From positions 1 through 64,000 of the forward strand of contig NZ_JACVQF010000162.1 of NCBI RefSeq assembly GCF_014534645.1: 64,000 bases of DNA. Direction: 5' to 3'. The notes under the pieces were generated by a model. It saw only the letters and a list, made by a program, of their open reading frames with translations, made no database searches and was not told the DNA's origin. The position numbers and the translations under genes were made by a program. This document shows positions 36,872 to 45,505 of the stretch, piece by piece (position 1 is the first letter of the stretch; the number at the start of each line of letters is the position of its first letter). This stretch comes from Streptomyces griseicoloratus (lineage in GTDB: Bacteria; Actinomycetota; Actinomycetes; Streptomycetales; Streptomycetaceae).

Positions 36872-36903
36872 GGTGCGCCGCCCCTTCCGGAGGGCGGCGC
36901 ACC
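36872..36903 (-). promoter_or_regulatory. Intercistronic hairpin between gluB and gluC
   Basis: GGTGCGCCGCCC pairs perfectly with GGGCGGCGCACC (12 bp, 8-base loop). Such stems after a binding-protein gene often give partial termination or protect the upstream mRNA, so that the binding protein is made in excess over the permease. Confidence 0.7.
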
Positions 36904-36918
36904 CTGTCAGGCGCGGCC

Positions 36919-37758
36919 TCAGCTCTTGATGTCGCCGATCTTCGGCGCGGGCTCGTTCTTGTAGTTGGCCGGACCGAGGTTCGCGTCCACGGCCTTCTGC
37001 CAGGAGCCGTCGGCGACCATGGCCTCCAGCGCCTCGTTGATCTTGTTCTTGAGGTCGCTGCCCTTCTTGACGCCGATGCCGTAGTTCTCGTTGGTCAGCT
37101 TGAAGCCGCCGAGCTTGAACTTGCCCTTGAACTGCGACTGGGAGGCGTAACCGGCGAGGATCGAGTCGTCGGTGGTCAGCGCGTCGATGGCGCCGTTCTG
37201 CAGGCCGGGCAGGCAGGCGGAGTACGTCGGGTACGGCTGCAGCTGGGCCTTGGGCGCCAGCTTGTCCTTGACGTTCTGCGCCGAGGTCGAACCGGTGACC
37301 GAGCACAGCTTCGCGTTGTTCAGGTCCTCCGGCGACTTGATCTTGTTGTCGTCGGCACGGATCAGCACGTCCTGGTGGGCCAGCAGGTACGGGCCGGCGA
37401 AGTCGACCTTCTCCTGGCGCTCCGGGGTGATCGAGTAGGTGGCGGCGATGAAGTCGACGTCACCGCGCTGCAGCATGGTCTCGCGGTCGGCGCTCTTCGA
37501 CTCCTTCCACTCGATCTGGTCCTCGGTGTAACCGAGCTTCTTGGCGACGTACGTGGCGACGTCCACGTCGAAGCCGGCGTAGCCCTGCGGGGTCTTCTGG
37601 CCGAGGCCCGGCTGGTCGAACTTGATGCCGATGGTGATCTTCTTGTTGTCACCACCGGAGGAGCCGCTGTCGTTGCCGTCGTCGGAGCCGCACGCGGTGG
37701 CGGTGAGGGCGAGGGCGAAGACCGTGGCCGAGGCGGCGGTGACCTTGCGGAGCTTCAT
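36919..37758 (-). CDS. gluB: Glutamate-binding lipoprotein GluB
   Basis: 279 residues from ATG 37758. Lipoprotein signal peptide with lipid-modified Cys23 in ALTATACGS, a Gly/Ser/Asp spacer, then a type-2 periplasmic binding fold (ITIGIKFDQPGLGQKTPQGYAGFDVDVA near the N-terminus). It catches glutamate outside the membrane for GluCD. Start: AAAGGA lies 9 bases before ATG 37758 and overlaps the upstream in-frame ATG at 37767, so the second ATG is chosen. Confidence 0.92.
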   Translation of the reverse strand: MKLRKVTAASATVFALALTATACGSDDGNDSGSSGGDNKKITIGIKFDQPGLGQKTPQGYAGFDVDVATYVAKKLGYTEDQIEWKESKSADRETMLQRGDVDFIAATYSITPERQEKVDFAGPYLLAHQDVLIRADDNKIKSPEDLNNAKLCSVTGSTSAQNVKDKLAPKAQLQPYPTYSACLPGLQNGAIDALTTDDSILAGYASQSQFKGKFKLGGFKLTNENYGIGVKKGSDLKNKINEALEAMVADGSWQKAVDANLGPANYKNEPAPKIGDIKS

Positions 37759-37846
37759 GGTGGACATCCTTTGGCTGTGATCGGACGATCAGAGGTGTGC
37801 CGTCAAAGGGCGGGTGACGCAGTCGTCGGAGCGCGCCGGGCGGGCG

Positions 37847-38623
37847 TCAGTGGTGCAGGATCTTCGACAGGAAGTCCTTGGCGCGGTCGCTGCGCGGATT
37901 GCTGAAGAACTGGTCCGGCGCGGCCTGCTCGACGATCCGGCCGTCCGCCATGAACACCACCCGGTTGGCGGCCGACCGGGCGAACCCCATCTCGTGCGTG
38001 ACGACGATCATGGTCATGCCGTCACGGGCGAGCTGCTGCATGACCTCCAGGACCTCGTTGATCATCTCCGGGTCGAGGGCCGACGTCGGCTCGTCGAAGA
38101 GCATGACCTTCGGGTCCATGGCCAGGGCCCGGGCGATGGCGACGCGCTGCTGCTGACCGCCGGAGAGCTGGGCGGGGTACTTGTCCGCTTGGGCGCCCAC
38201 GCCGACCCGGTCGAGCAGGGAGCGCGCCTTCTCCTCGGCCTTCTTCTTCTCGACCTTGCGGACCTTGATCTGCCCCAGCGTCACGTTCTCGAGCACGGTC
38301 TTGTGCGCGAAGAGGTTGAAGGACTGGAAGACCATGCCGACGTCGGCGCGCAGCCGGGCCAGCTCCTTGCCCTCCTCGGGCAGAGGCCTGCCGTCGATCG
38401 CGATCGTGCCGGAGTCGATGGTCTCCAGCCGGTTGATGGTGCGGCACAGGGTGGACTTACCGGACCCGGAGGGCCCGATCACCACGACGACCTCGCCGCG
38501 GGCGATCGTCAGATCGATGTCCTGGAGCACGTGCAACGCGCCGAAGTGCTTGTTGACGCTCTTCAGGACGACCAGTTCTCCGGTCGCGGCCACATCTTCC
38601 TTGGCCACCGATACTTCGGTCAT
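37847..38623 (-). CDS. gluA: Glutamate ABC transporter ATPase GluA
   Basis: 258 residues with all ABC motifs: Walker A GPSGSGKST, Q-loop VFQSFNLFAHKT, signature LSGGQQQRVAIARALA, Walker B VMLFDEPTSALDPE, and H-loop VVTHE. First gene of the operon. The shared intergenic region with gluR (288 bases) probably holds both promoters. Confidence 0.95.
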   Translation of the reverse strand: MTEVSVAKEDVAATGELVVLKSVNKHFGALHVLQDIDLTIARGEVVVVIGPSGSGKSTLCRTINRLETIDSGTIAIDGRPLPEEGKELARLRADVGMVFQSFNLFAHKTVLENVTLGQIKVRKVEKKKAEEKARSLLDRVGVGAQADKYPAQLSGGQQQRVAIARALAMDPKVMLFDEPTSALDPEMINEVLEVMQQLARDGMTMIVVTHEMGFARSAANRVVFMADGRIVEQAAPDQFFSNPRSDRAKDFLSKILHH

Positions 38624-38691
38624 CGCTCTCAGGCTCCGTCCTCCTCGGTTTCGGAGGACAGTAGTAACCCCATACGACCTGCGTCTCTATA

Positions 38692-38709
38692 TCTGAGGGG
38701 AATCTGAGC
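38692..38709 (-). promoter_or_regulatory. Direct repeat in the gluA-gluR intergenic region
   Basis: ATCTGAG occurs twice, 11 bases apart (38691-38697 and 38702-38708). On the gluA strand it reads CTCAGAT-N4-CTCAGAT and is joined directly to a TATAGA -10-like hexamer. One-turn direct repeats are typical sites for OmpR-type regulators such as GluR. The dyad CCGAT-AGCA-ATCGG (38718-38731) is nearby. Confidence 0.45.
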
Positions 38710-38911
38710 ATCACGATCCGATAGCAATCGGACACCTGTCGTAGCAGTTACGAGCAGGGCTCATATCGGCCGGGTAACTTCGAGCGGTTCGCAACCGGAA
38801 CCCTCTTGACGCCGTCCCCCTCCATCGGCGTGACTGCACTGGGTGCACGCGCGCGTGTACGCGTTTTCTACACATCCTGATCGTACGGCCGATGAACCGA
38901 AGGGGGCCCGG

Positions 38912-39598
38912 ATGAGACTGTTGCTGGTCGAGGACGACAACCACGTCGCCGCCGCCCTGTCCGCGGTCCTGGCACGGCACGGCTTCGACGTCACCCACGC
39001 GCGCAGCGGCGAGGAGGCGCTCCAGGCACTGGTCCCCGAGGGTGAGGGCTTCGGCGTCGTCCTCCTCGACCTCGGCCTGCCCGACCAGGACGGCTACGAG
39101 GTCTGCGGCAAGATCCGCAAGCGCACCAGCACCCCGGTGATCATGGTCACCGCCCGCTCCGACGTCCGCTCCCGCATCCACGGCCTCAACCTCGGCGCCG
39201 ACGACTACGTGGTCAAGCCGTACGACACCGGGGAGCTGCTGGCCCGGATCCACGCCGTCAGCCGGCGCTCCGCCCACGAGGACGCCCCGGGCGCCGCCGA
39301 GACGACCCTGCGCCTCGGCCCCGTGCGCATCGAACTGCCGACCCGCCAGGTGACCGTCGACGGTACGGTCGTCCCGCTCACCCGCAAGGAGTTCGACCTG
39401 TTGGCCCTGCTGGCGCAGCGCCCCGGGGTCGTCTTCCGCCGGGAGCAGATCATCAGCGAGGTCTGGCGCACCAGCTGGGAGGGCACCGGACGCACCCTGG
39501 AGGTGCACGTCGCCTCCCTGCGCGCCAAGCTGCGCCTGCCCGCGCTCATCGAGACCGTACGCGGCGTCGGCTACCGCCTCGTCGCCCCCACCGCGTAG
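38912..39598 (+). CDS. gluR: OmpR-family response regulator, GluR-like
   Basis: 228 residues. A receiver domain (RLLLVEDDNHVAAAL, phospho-Asp in VVLLDLGLPDQDGYE, Lys in VVKPYDTGELLARI) is joined to a C-terminal winged helix (PLTRKEFDLLALLAQRPGVVFRREQII to RTLEVHVASLRAKL). ATG 38912 is preceded by GAAGGGGG. Divergent from gluABCD and cotranscribed with the kinase 10 bases downstream. In S. coelicolor the GluR-GluK pair at this position senses glutamate and controls gluABCD. Confidence 0.87.
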   Translation: MRLLLVEDDNHVAAALSAVLARHGFDVTHARSGEEALQALVPEGEGFGVVLLDLGLPDQDGYEVCGKIRKRTSTPVIMVTARSDVRSRIHGLNLGADDYVVKPYDTGELLARIHAVSRRSAHEDAPGAAETTLRLGPVRIELPTRQVTVDGTVVPLTRKEFDLLALLAQRPGVVFRREQIISEVWRTSWEGTGRTLEVHVASLRAKLRLPALIETVRGVGYRLVAPTA

Positions 39599-39607
39599 CG
39601 GGGCCGG

Positions 39608-41035
39608 GTGCGCACTCGCCTGCTCCCGCTGCTCATCGTCCTGCTGGCGGCCGTGCTGCTGGCGCTCGGCGTCCCGCTCGCCGTCAGCGTCGCCCGCGCC
39701 GAGCAGCAGAAGGTGGTCGTCGACCGCATCGACGACACGGCGCGCTTCGCGGCGCTCGCGCAGTTCGTCACCGACGCGCCCGGCGGATCGCGCACCACGT
39801 CCACGGACGAGCGCCTGGAGACCCTCCAGGCCGAGCTGACCAGCTACTACGAGGTGTACGGCATCCAGGCGGGCGTCTTCTACCGCAGCCACATCCCCAT
39901 GGCCAACGCCCCGACGACCTGGTTCCTCCCGCAGACGGGCGAGGTCCGCGCCGCCTTCGACGAGGCGCTGCTCAGCCGCCGCAGCCACGACCCGCAGCAG
40001 GTGTGGCCCTGGGAGCGGGGCCGGCTCGTGGTCGCCTCGCCGGTCATCCGGGACGGTGACGTCGTCGCGGTCGTCGTCACCGACTCGCCCACCGACTCGA
40101 TGCGCTCGCGCACCCTGAACGGCTGGCTGCTCATCGGCACCGGCGAGATCGCCGCGATGCTGCTCGCCGTCGGGGCCGCGCTCCGGCTGACCGGCTGGGT
40201 GCTCCGGCCCGTACGGGTCCTGGACGCCACCACCCACGACATCGCCACGGGACGGCTCAAGTCCCGGGTCGCCCCGGCCGGGGGACCGCCGGAACTCAGG
40301 CGCCTGGCCCGCTCGTTCAACGAGATGGCGGACCACGTCGAGGACGTGCTGGAGCAGCAGCGCGCCTTCGTCGCCGACGCCTCGCACCAACTGCGCAACC
40401 CCCTGTCGGCGCTGCTGCTGCGCATCGAACTGCTCGCCCTGGAACTGCCCGAGGGCAACGAGGAGATCGCCTCCGTCCAGGCCGAGGGCAGGCGCCTGGC
40501 CCGGGTCCTGGACGACCTGCTCGACCTGGCGCTGGCCGAGCACAGCGACGCCGACCTGAAGGTCACCGACATCGGCGCGCTGACCGCCGAGAGGGTGGCG
40601 GCCTGGGCGCCGACCGCCGAGGCCAAGGGCGTGCGGCTGGTGGCGGACTGCCCGCCGACCACGGGCTGGGCCGACCCGGTGGCGCTCTCCAGCGCCCTGG
40701 ACGCGGTCATCGACAACGCCGTGAAGTTCACGCCCGCGGACGAGACCGTCGAGGTCACGGTCGCCTCCACCGGCGACACCGCCACCGTCGTCGTCAGCGA
40801 CCACGGTCCCGGCCTGACCGACGAGGAACTGGGCCGCGTCGGCGACCGCTTCTGGCGCAGCGGACGGCACCAGAACGTCAAGGGCTCGGGTCTCGGCCTG
40901 TCGATCTGCCGGGCACTGCTCGCGGCGGGGGACGGCTCGATCTCCTTCGGCCACCACGAGCCGCACGGGCTGACGGTGACCGTGACCGTCCCGAGGACGG
41001 GACGTGTGCCGTCGCCGGCGGGCCCTACGGCTTGA
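39608..41035 (+). CDS. gluK: Sensor histidine kinase, GluK-like
   Basis: 475 residues. Two membrane helices (about 5-28 and 175-198) enclose an extracytoplasmic sensor domain of about 145 residues. HAMP follows, then HisKA with FVADASHQLRNPLSALLLR (phospho-His), and HATPase with DNAVKFTP, DHGPGL and GSGLGLSIC. GTG start at 39608, 10 bases after gluR. The last 11 bases overlap the convergent TAXI gene. Confidence 0.87.
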   Translation: MRTRLLPLLIVLLAAVLLALGVPLAVSVARAEQQKVVVDRIDDTARFAALAQFVTDAPGGSRTTSTDERLETLQAELTSYYEVYGIQAGVFYRSHIPMANAPTTWFLPQTGEVRAAFDEALLSRRSHDPQQVWPWERGRLVVASPVIRDGDVVAVVVTDSPTDSMRSRTLNGWLLIGTGEIAAMLLAVGAALRLTGWVLRPVRVLDATTHDIATGRLKSRVAPAGGPPELRRLARSFNEMADHVEDVLEQQRAFVADASHQLRNPLSALLLRIELLALELPEGNEEIASVQAEGRRLARVLDDLLDLALAEHSDADLKVTDIGALTAERVAAWAPTAEAKGVRLVADCPPTTGWADPVALSSALDAVIDNAVKFTPADETVEVTVASTGDTATVVVSDHGPGLTDEELGRVGDRFWRSGRHQNVKGSGLGLSICRALLAAGDGSISFGHHEPHGLTVTVTVPRTGRVPSPAGPTA

Positions 41036-42020
41036 CCGACCGGTAGTAGCGCCGGGCGCCCTCGTGCAGCTCCAGGGGGTCGGTGTAGATGGCCGTGCGC
41101 AGGTCGACCAGCTGGGCGGAGTGGACGTGCGCGCCGATGCCGTCGCGGCTGTCGAGGACGGTCCGGGTCAGCCACTCGGTGAGCCGCGGATCCATGTCCG
41201 CGCGGGTCATCAGCAGGTTGGCCACGGCCAGCGTCGGCACCGTGGCACCGTTCTGGACGGTCGGATAGGCCGACTCCGGGATGTTGGTGGCCCGGTAGTA
41301 GCGGGTCGCACCGCCCTGGTCGTGCAGCTCGGCGACGAGATCCTCGCTTATCGGTACGAACCGGAAGGCGGAGGTCTCGGCTATCCGCCTCAGCCCGTCC
41401 GTCGGCAGCCCGCCCGACCAGAAGAACGCGTCGATCCCGTGCCCCAGCCGCTCCGGCCCGGTGTCGATGCCGTCCGACCGGGGAGTGATGTCCGTCTCCG
41501 GATCGATGCCCGCGGCCTTCAGCAGCCGGGTGGCTATCAGCCGTACGCCCGAGTTGGGCAGCCCGATGGCCACGCGCTTGCCCCGCAGATCGGCGACGGA
41601 CTGGATGTCCGAGTCGGAGGGGACGACGAGCTGCACGTAGTCGTCGTAGAGCCGGGCGACCCCCCGCAGCCGGTCGGCGCCGGGGCGGTCGAGGAGCTTG
41701 TACGTCTCCACCGCGTCGGCCGCCGCGATCGTGAAGTCGGCCTCGCCGCTCGCCACACGCTCGACGTTCTCCTGCGAGCCCGCGCTGGTCATCAGCCGAA
41801 CCTTCAGGCCCGGCATGTCCTTGCGCAGCTCGGCGCGCAGCAGCTCGCCGTACTTCTGGTAGACCCCCGCGCGCGTGCCCGTGCTGAACGTGATCGTCCC
41901 GCTCGGCGGATCATCGCCCAGGGGCAGCAGCCACCACAGCAGCAGCCCGAGGACGACGACTGCGGCGCCGGCGCCTTCGACGGCCCGGCGCCTGCCGATT
42001 CGGGAGAACAGCTTGGACAT
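41025..42020 (-). CDS. TAXI-family solute-binding protein (membrane-anchored)
   Basis: 331 residues. A single N-terminal membrane anchor (AVEGAGAAVVVLGLLLWWLLPLG) precedes a TRAP-associated extracytoplasmic immunogenic (TAXI) binding fold, with TITFSTGTRAGVYQKYGELLRAEL, MTSAGSQENVERVASGEADFTIAAADAV and RGKRVAIGLPNSG. The fold binds small acids such as glutamate in other bacteria. No TRAP membrane subunits are adjacent, so it may feed a ligand signal to the neighbouring kinase. It overlaps the gluK 3' end by 11 bases. Confidence 0.85.
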   Translation of the reverse strand: MSKLFSRIGRRRAVEGAGAAVVVLGLLLWWLLPLGDDPPSGTITFSTGTRAGVYQKYGELLRAELRKDMPGLKVRLMTSAGSQENVERVASGEADFTIAAADAVETYKLLDRPGADRLRGVARLYDDYVQLVVPSDSDIQSVADLRGKRVAIGLPNSGVRLIATRLLKAAGIDPETDITPRSDGIDTGPERLGHGIDAFFWSGGLPTDGLRRIAETSAFRFVPISEDLVAELHDQGGATRYYRATNIPESAYPTVQNGATVPTLAVANLLMTRADMDPRLTEWLTRTVLDSRDGIGAHVHSAQLVDLRTAIYTDPLELHEGARRYYRSVKP

Positions 42021-42055
42021 GGCCGCGATCCTGCCAGTCCGTGTCCCGCGCTGAC

Positions 42056-42103
42056 CAGGACCGGGCTCACAGGACCGGGCTCGCAGGCCCGGGCTTGCAG
42101 GCC
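42056..42103. repeat. 14-bp tandem repeat upstream of the TAXI gene
   Basis: Three 14-bp copies of CAGGACCGGGCTCR (42056-42069, 42070-42083, and a diverged copy 42084-42097) and a partial fourth, in the gap between the divergent TAXI and MazG-like genes. Confidence 0.85.
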
Positions 42104-42191
42104 GGCGGTGCGGGCACCGCCGGCGCGGGGGCGATTGTCGGAGGGCTCACCGCAGGGCCGGTTGTCAGACGCTCTCGTTACAGTCGTCGGC

Positions 42192-42599
42192 ATGAGCACT
42201 TCGCCCGCCGACCTCGTCCGCGCCTTCCACCTCGCCTTCGGGCTGGACGCCCGCACCACCCCGACCGAGGTCCCGCCGGAGCTCGCGGCCCAGAGAGGCA
42301 GGCTGCTCGCCGAGGAGGCCGCGGAGGTCGCCGAGGTGTCGGTGACGGGCCCCCTCGACCGGCTCGCGCACGAACTGGCCGACGTGGTCTACGTCGCGTA
42401 CGGCACCGCTCTCGTCCACGGCATCGACCTCGACGCGGTGATCGCCGAGGTCCACCGCTCCAACATGACCAAGCTGGGCCCCGACGGCACGGTCGCCCGC
42501 AGAGCCGACGGCAAGGTCCTCAAGGGCGAGCACTACCAGGCGCCGGACGTGACGGGCGTACTGCGCCGGCAGGGCTGGAGGCCGGACGCCGCCGCCTGA
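42192..42599 (+). CDS. MazG-like nucleotide pyrophosphohydrolase
   Basis: 135 residues. An all-alpha NTP-PPase with the metal-binding helices EEAAEVAEVS and HELADVVYVAYGTALVHG, then VHRSNMTKLGPDG. Members hydrolyse non-canonical (d)NTPs to the monophosphate. TACAGT lies 7 bases before the ATG with no ribosome-binding site, so it is probably leaderless. Confidence 0.85.
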   Translation: MSTSPADLVRAFHLAFGLDARTTPTEVPPELAAQRGRLLAEEAAEVAEVSVTGPLDRLAHELADVVYVAYGTALVHGIDLDAVIAEVHRSNMTKLGPDGTVARRADGKVLKGEHYQAPDVTGVLRRQGWRPDAAA

Positions 42600-42642
42600 G
42601 CCCCGAGCGCCCGGCGCCGCCGTCCGGCTCGTCCGGCCGGCC

Positions 42643-43869
42643 TCAGTCGCCGACCGACGCCTCCGCCGCCCGCGGCGCGCCCTCGGGAGTGCCGCCGGGC
42701 CGGTCGGGGTCGCCGGGCCGGCGGAACAGACGCATCGCCAGCGGTTCGGTGAAGCGGGCGGTGAGGGGGCCGAGAATCACCAGGATGAGGACGTACGCCG
42801 TGGCCAGCGGGCCCAGCGACGGCTCGATACCGGCCGAGACCGCGAGCCCCGCGATCACGATCGAGAACTCGCCGCGCGCCACCAGCGCACCGCCCGCGCG
42901 CCAGCGGCCCTTGACGGAGATCCCCGCGCGCCGGGCCGCCCAGTAACCGGTGACGATCTTCGTCACGGCGGTGAGCAGCGCCAGCGCGAGCGCGGGCAGC
43001 AGCACCGGCGGGATGCTCGCCGGGTCGGTGTGCAGACCGAAGAAGACGAAGAAGACGGCGGCGAACAGGTCGCGCAGCGGGCTCAGCAGCGTGTGAGCGC
43101 CCTCGGCGACCTCCCCGGACAGGGCGATGCCCACCAGGAACGCCCCCACCGCGGCCGAGACCTGCAGCTGCTGCGCCACACCGGCCACCAGGATCGTCAG
43201 GCCGAGCACCACCAGCAGCAGCTTCTCCGGGTCGTCACTGGAGACGAAGCGCGAGATGAGCCGGCCGTAGCGCACCGCCACGAACAGCACCAGTCCCGCC
43301 GCCGCCAGCGCGATCGCCAGCGTGATGCTCCCGGTCATCAGGCCGGCGCCGGCCACCAGGGCCGTGACGATGGGCAGGTACACCGCCATCGCCAGGTCCT
43401 CCAGCACCAGGACGCTCAGGATGACCGGCGTCTCCCGGTTGCCGACCCGGCCGAGGTCGCCGAGGACCTTGGCGATGACGCCGGACGACGAGATCCACGT
43501 CACGCCGGCCAGCACGACGGCGGCCACCGGGCCCCAGCCCAGCAGGAGCGCCGCGATCGCGCCCGGCAGGGCGTTGAGCGCGCAGTCGACCAGGCCGGCC
43601 GGATAGTGGGCCTTCAGGTTCGTCACCAGATCGCCGGCCGTGTACTCCAGGCCCAGCATCAGCAGCAGCAGGATGACGCCTATCTCGGCGCCGGTCGCGA
43701 CGAACTCCTCGCTCGCCCCGAGCGGCAGCAGACCGCCCTCGCCGAACGCCAGCCCGGCCAGGAGGTACAGCGGGATCGGGGAGATCCGGAAGCGGCCGGC
43801 GAACCGGCCGAGCAGGCCGAGGCCGAGGATGATGGAACCGAACTCGATCAGCAGGACCGCGGAGTGCAC
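42643..43869 (-). CDS. khtU: K+/H+ antiporter membrane subunit, KhtU-like (CPA2)
   Basis: 408 residues from GTG 43869. About 12 to 13 membrane helices of the Na_H_Exchanger fold; visible blocks include GSIILGLGLLGRFAGRF, WISSSGVIAKVLGDLGRVGNRETP and FFGLHTDPASIPPVLLPALALA. There is no cytoplasmic RCK domain at the C-terminus, since the regulatory part is the separate KhtT-like gene 4 bases upstream. It exports K+ in exchange for protons, controlling pH and osmotic balance. Confidence 0.88.
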   Translation of the reverse strand: MHSAVLLIEFGSIILGLGLLGRFAGRFRISPIPLYLLAGLAFGEGGLLPLGASEEFVATGAEIGVILLLLMLGLEYTAGDLVTNLKAHYPAGLVDCALNALPGAIAALLLGWGPVAAVVLAGVTWISSSGVIAKVLGDLGRVGNRETPVILSVLVLEDLAMAVYLPIVTALVAGAGLMTGSITLAIALAAAGLVLFVAVRYGRLISRFVSSDDPEKLLLVVLGLTILVAGVAQQLQVSAAVGAFLVGIALSGEVAEGAHTLLSPLRDLFAAVFFVFFGLHTDPASIPPVLLPALALALLTAVTKIVTGYWAARRAGISVKGRWRAGGALVARGEFSIVIAGLAVSAGIEPSLGPLATAYVLILVILGPLTARFTEPLAMRLFRRPGDPDRPGGTPEGAPRAAEASVGD

Positions 43870-43873
43870 CGGC

Positions 43874-44359
43874 TCACTCCCGCCCGAGTATCGCCGCGGC
43901 CGCGTCCACGCCCTCACGGGTGCCGATGACGATCAGGGTGTCGCCACCCGCGAGGCGGAAGTCCGGGGCGGGCGAGGGGATCGCCTCCGCCCGGCGCAGC
44001 ACCGCCACGACGGAGGCGCCCGTGTCGGTCCGCATCCTGGTGTCGCCCAGCACCCGCCCGTTCCAGCGGGAGGTGGCGGAGACCTCGATCCGTTCGGCGA
44101 CCAGACCCAGGTCGGTGGTGTAGAGCAGGTTGGCGCTGTGGTGGGAGGGCTTCAGCGCGTCGATCAGCGCGCCCGCCTCCGGGCCGGTCAGCTTCAGGGA
44201 GTGGGCGCAGGAGTCGGGGTCGTCGGCCCGGTACACGTTCACCGTGCGGGCGCCGTCACGGTGGGCCACCACCGACAGGTGCCGGTGCTCCCGGGTCACC
44301 AGGTCGTACTGCACCCCGATACCCGGCAGCGGCGTCGCCCTCAGGCGTGGAGCGGACAC
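43874..44359 (-). CDS. khtT: Antiporter regulatory subunit with RCK_C domain, KhtT-like
   Basis: 161 residues. A KhtT-like N-terminal half starts ATPLPGIGVQYDLVTREHRHLSVVAHRDG, and a C-terminal RCK_C/TrkA-C domain (SVVAVLRRAEAIPSPAPDFRLAGGDTLIVIGTREG) binds a nucleotide ligand, in other species c-di-AMP. GTG 44359 is preceded by GAGGGGAAG. Operon with the KhtU-like gene, divergent from the kinase at 44453. Confidence 0.85.
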   Translation of the reverse strand: MSAPRLRATPLPGIGVQYDLVTREHRHLSVVAHRDGARTVNVYRADDPDSCAHSLKLTGPEAGALIDALKPSHHSANLLYTTDLGLVAERIEVSATSRWNGRVLGDTRMRTDTGASVVAVLRRAEAIPSPAPDFRLAGGDTLIVIGTREGVDAAAAILGRE

Positions 44360-44452
44360 GTGTCTTCCCCTCGTTCGTCTTGCATGACTTGCTGCACGTG
44401 CGTGACGCGCGCACGGCGCCGCCATGCTGTCATCCGCACGTACCGTGGCGAT

Positions 44453-45505
44453 ATGGGTGTCGTGACGGATATACGCAGCCGGGCCGGGGCGGGGAGACTG
44501 ACGGCCGCGGTGTCGTGGACGAGGGCCGGGAGGGCGGGGAGGAGCGGAAAGAGGACCGTGTCGCTGTTCTGGCGGATCTTCTCGCTCAACGCCGCGGGCC
44601 TCGTCGCGGCCACCGCGCTGCTGCTGGGACCGGTCACCGTCTCCACCCCCGTCCTGCCGGGCGAGGCGCTGGTCCTGCTCGGGGGTCTCGCGGCACTGCT
44701 GGCCGGCAACGCGCTCGTCCTGCGCATCGGGCTCACCCCGCTGCACCGGCTGGGCCGGGCCATGGCCACCGCCGACCTGCTGCGGCCCGGCGCCCGCCCG
44801 GCGGTCTCCGGACCGGCGGAGGCCGCCGAGCTGATCGCGACGTACAACACGATGCTCGACCGGCTCCAGGCCGAGCGCACCGCCGGCGCGGGCCGCGCCC
44901 TGCACGCCCAGGAGCGCGAACGCCACCGCATCGCCCGGGAACTGCACGACGAGGTCGGCCAGACCCTCACCGCCGTCCTCCTCCAGCTCAAGCGCGTGGC
45001 CGACCGCGTGCCCGGAGAACTGCGCGAGGACGTCGCCCTGGCGCAGGAGGCCACCCGGGCCGGACTCGACGAGATCCGCCGCATCGCCCGCCGCCTGCGC
45101 CCCGGCGTCCTGGAGGAACTGGGCCTCGCCAGCGCCCTGCGCGCACTGGCCGCCGAGTACACCCACCACGGACTGACCGTCCGCCACCAGGTCTCCGGCG
45201 ACCTGCCCCCGCTCAGCCCGGAGGCGGAACTCGTGATCTACCGGGTCGCCCAGGAGGGCCTGACCAACACCGCCCGCCACGCCGCCGCCGACCGCGCCGA
45301 CCTCAGCCTCCGCCCCGCGCCCGGCGGCGTCGAACTCCTCGTCCGCGACAACGGCACCGGCCTGGGCGGGGCACCGGAGGGCGCCGGTATCCGCGGCATG
45401 CGCGAACGCGCCCTGCTGATCGGTGCCGAGATCCACATCGAACCCGCCCCCGGACGGGGCACCGGCATACGTCTGCGTGTCCCCGTCCCGACCGGAGCCA
45501 CCTGA
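44453..45505 (+). CDS. NarL-type sensor histidine kinase
   Basis: 350 residues. Two membrane segments (about 40-60 and 70-90), a short or absent sensor loop, and a HAMP domain. HisKA_3 follows with ERHRIARELHDEVGQTLTAVLLQL (phospho-His), then an HATPase domain ending GAGIRGMRERALLIGAEI. The near-lack of an external domain suggests sensing within the membrane. The start follows TACCGT by 6 bases, with no ribosome-binding site. TGATG couples it to the regulator. Confidence 0.87.
   Translation: MGVVTDIRSRAGAGRLTAAVSWTRAGRAGRSGKRTVSLFWRIFSLNAAGLVAATALLLGPVTVSTPVLPGEALVLLGGLAALLAGNALVLRIGLTPLHRLGRAMATADLLRPGARPAVSGPAEAAELIATYNTMLDRLQAERTAGAGRALHAQERERHRIARELHDEVGQTLTAVLLQLKRVADRVPGELREDVALAQEATRAGLDEIRRIARRLRPGVLEELGLASALRALAAEYTHHGLTVRHQVSGDLPPLSPEAELVIYRVAQEGLTNTARHAAADRADLSLRPAPGGVELLVRDNGTGLGGAPEGAGIRGMRERALLIGAEIHIEPAPGRGTGIRLRVPVPTGAT

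Noticed and set aside
41004-42599. Long plus-strand frame running into the MazG-like gene
   Set aside because: The first 396 codons are antisense to the TAXI gene. Only the part from ATG 42192 shows a domain.
44360-44452. Possible riboswitch in front of the NarL-type kinase
   Set aside because: The gap of 93 bases shows no conserved riboswitch core, and the kinase message is probably leaderless.
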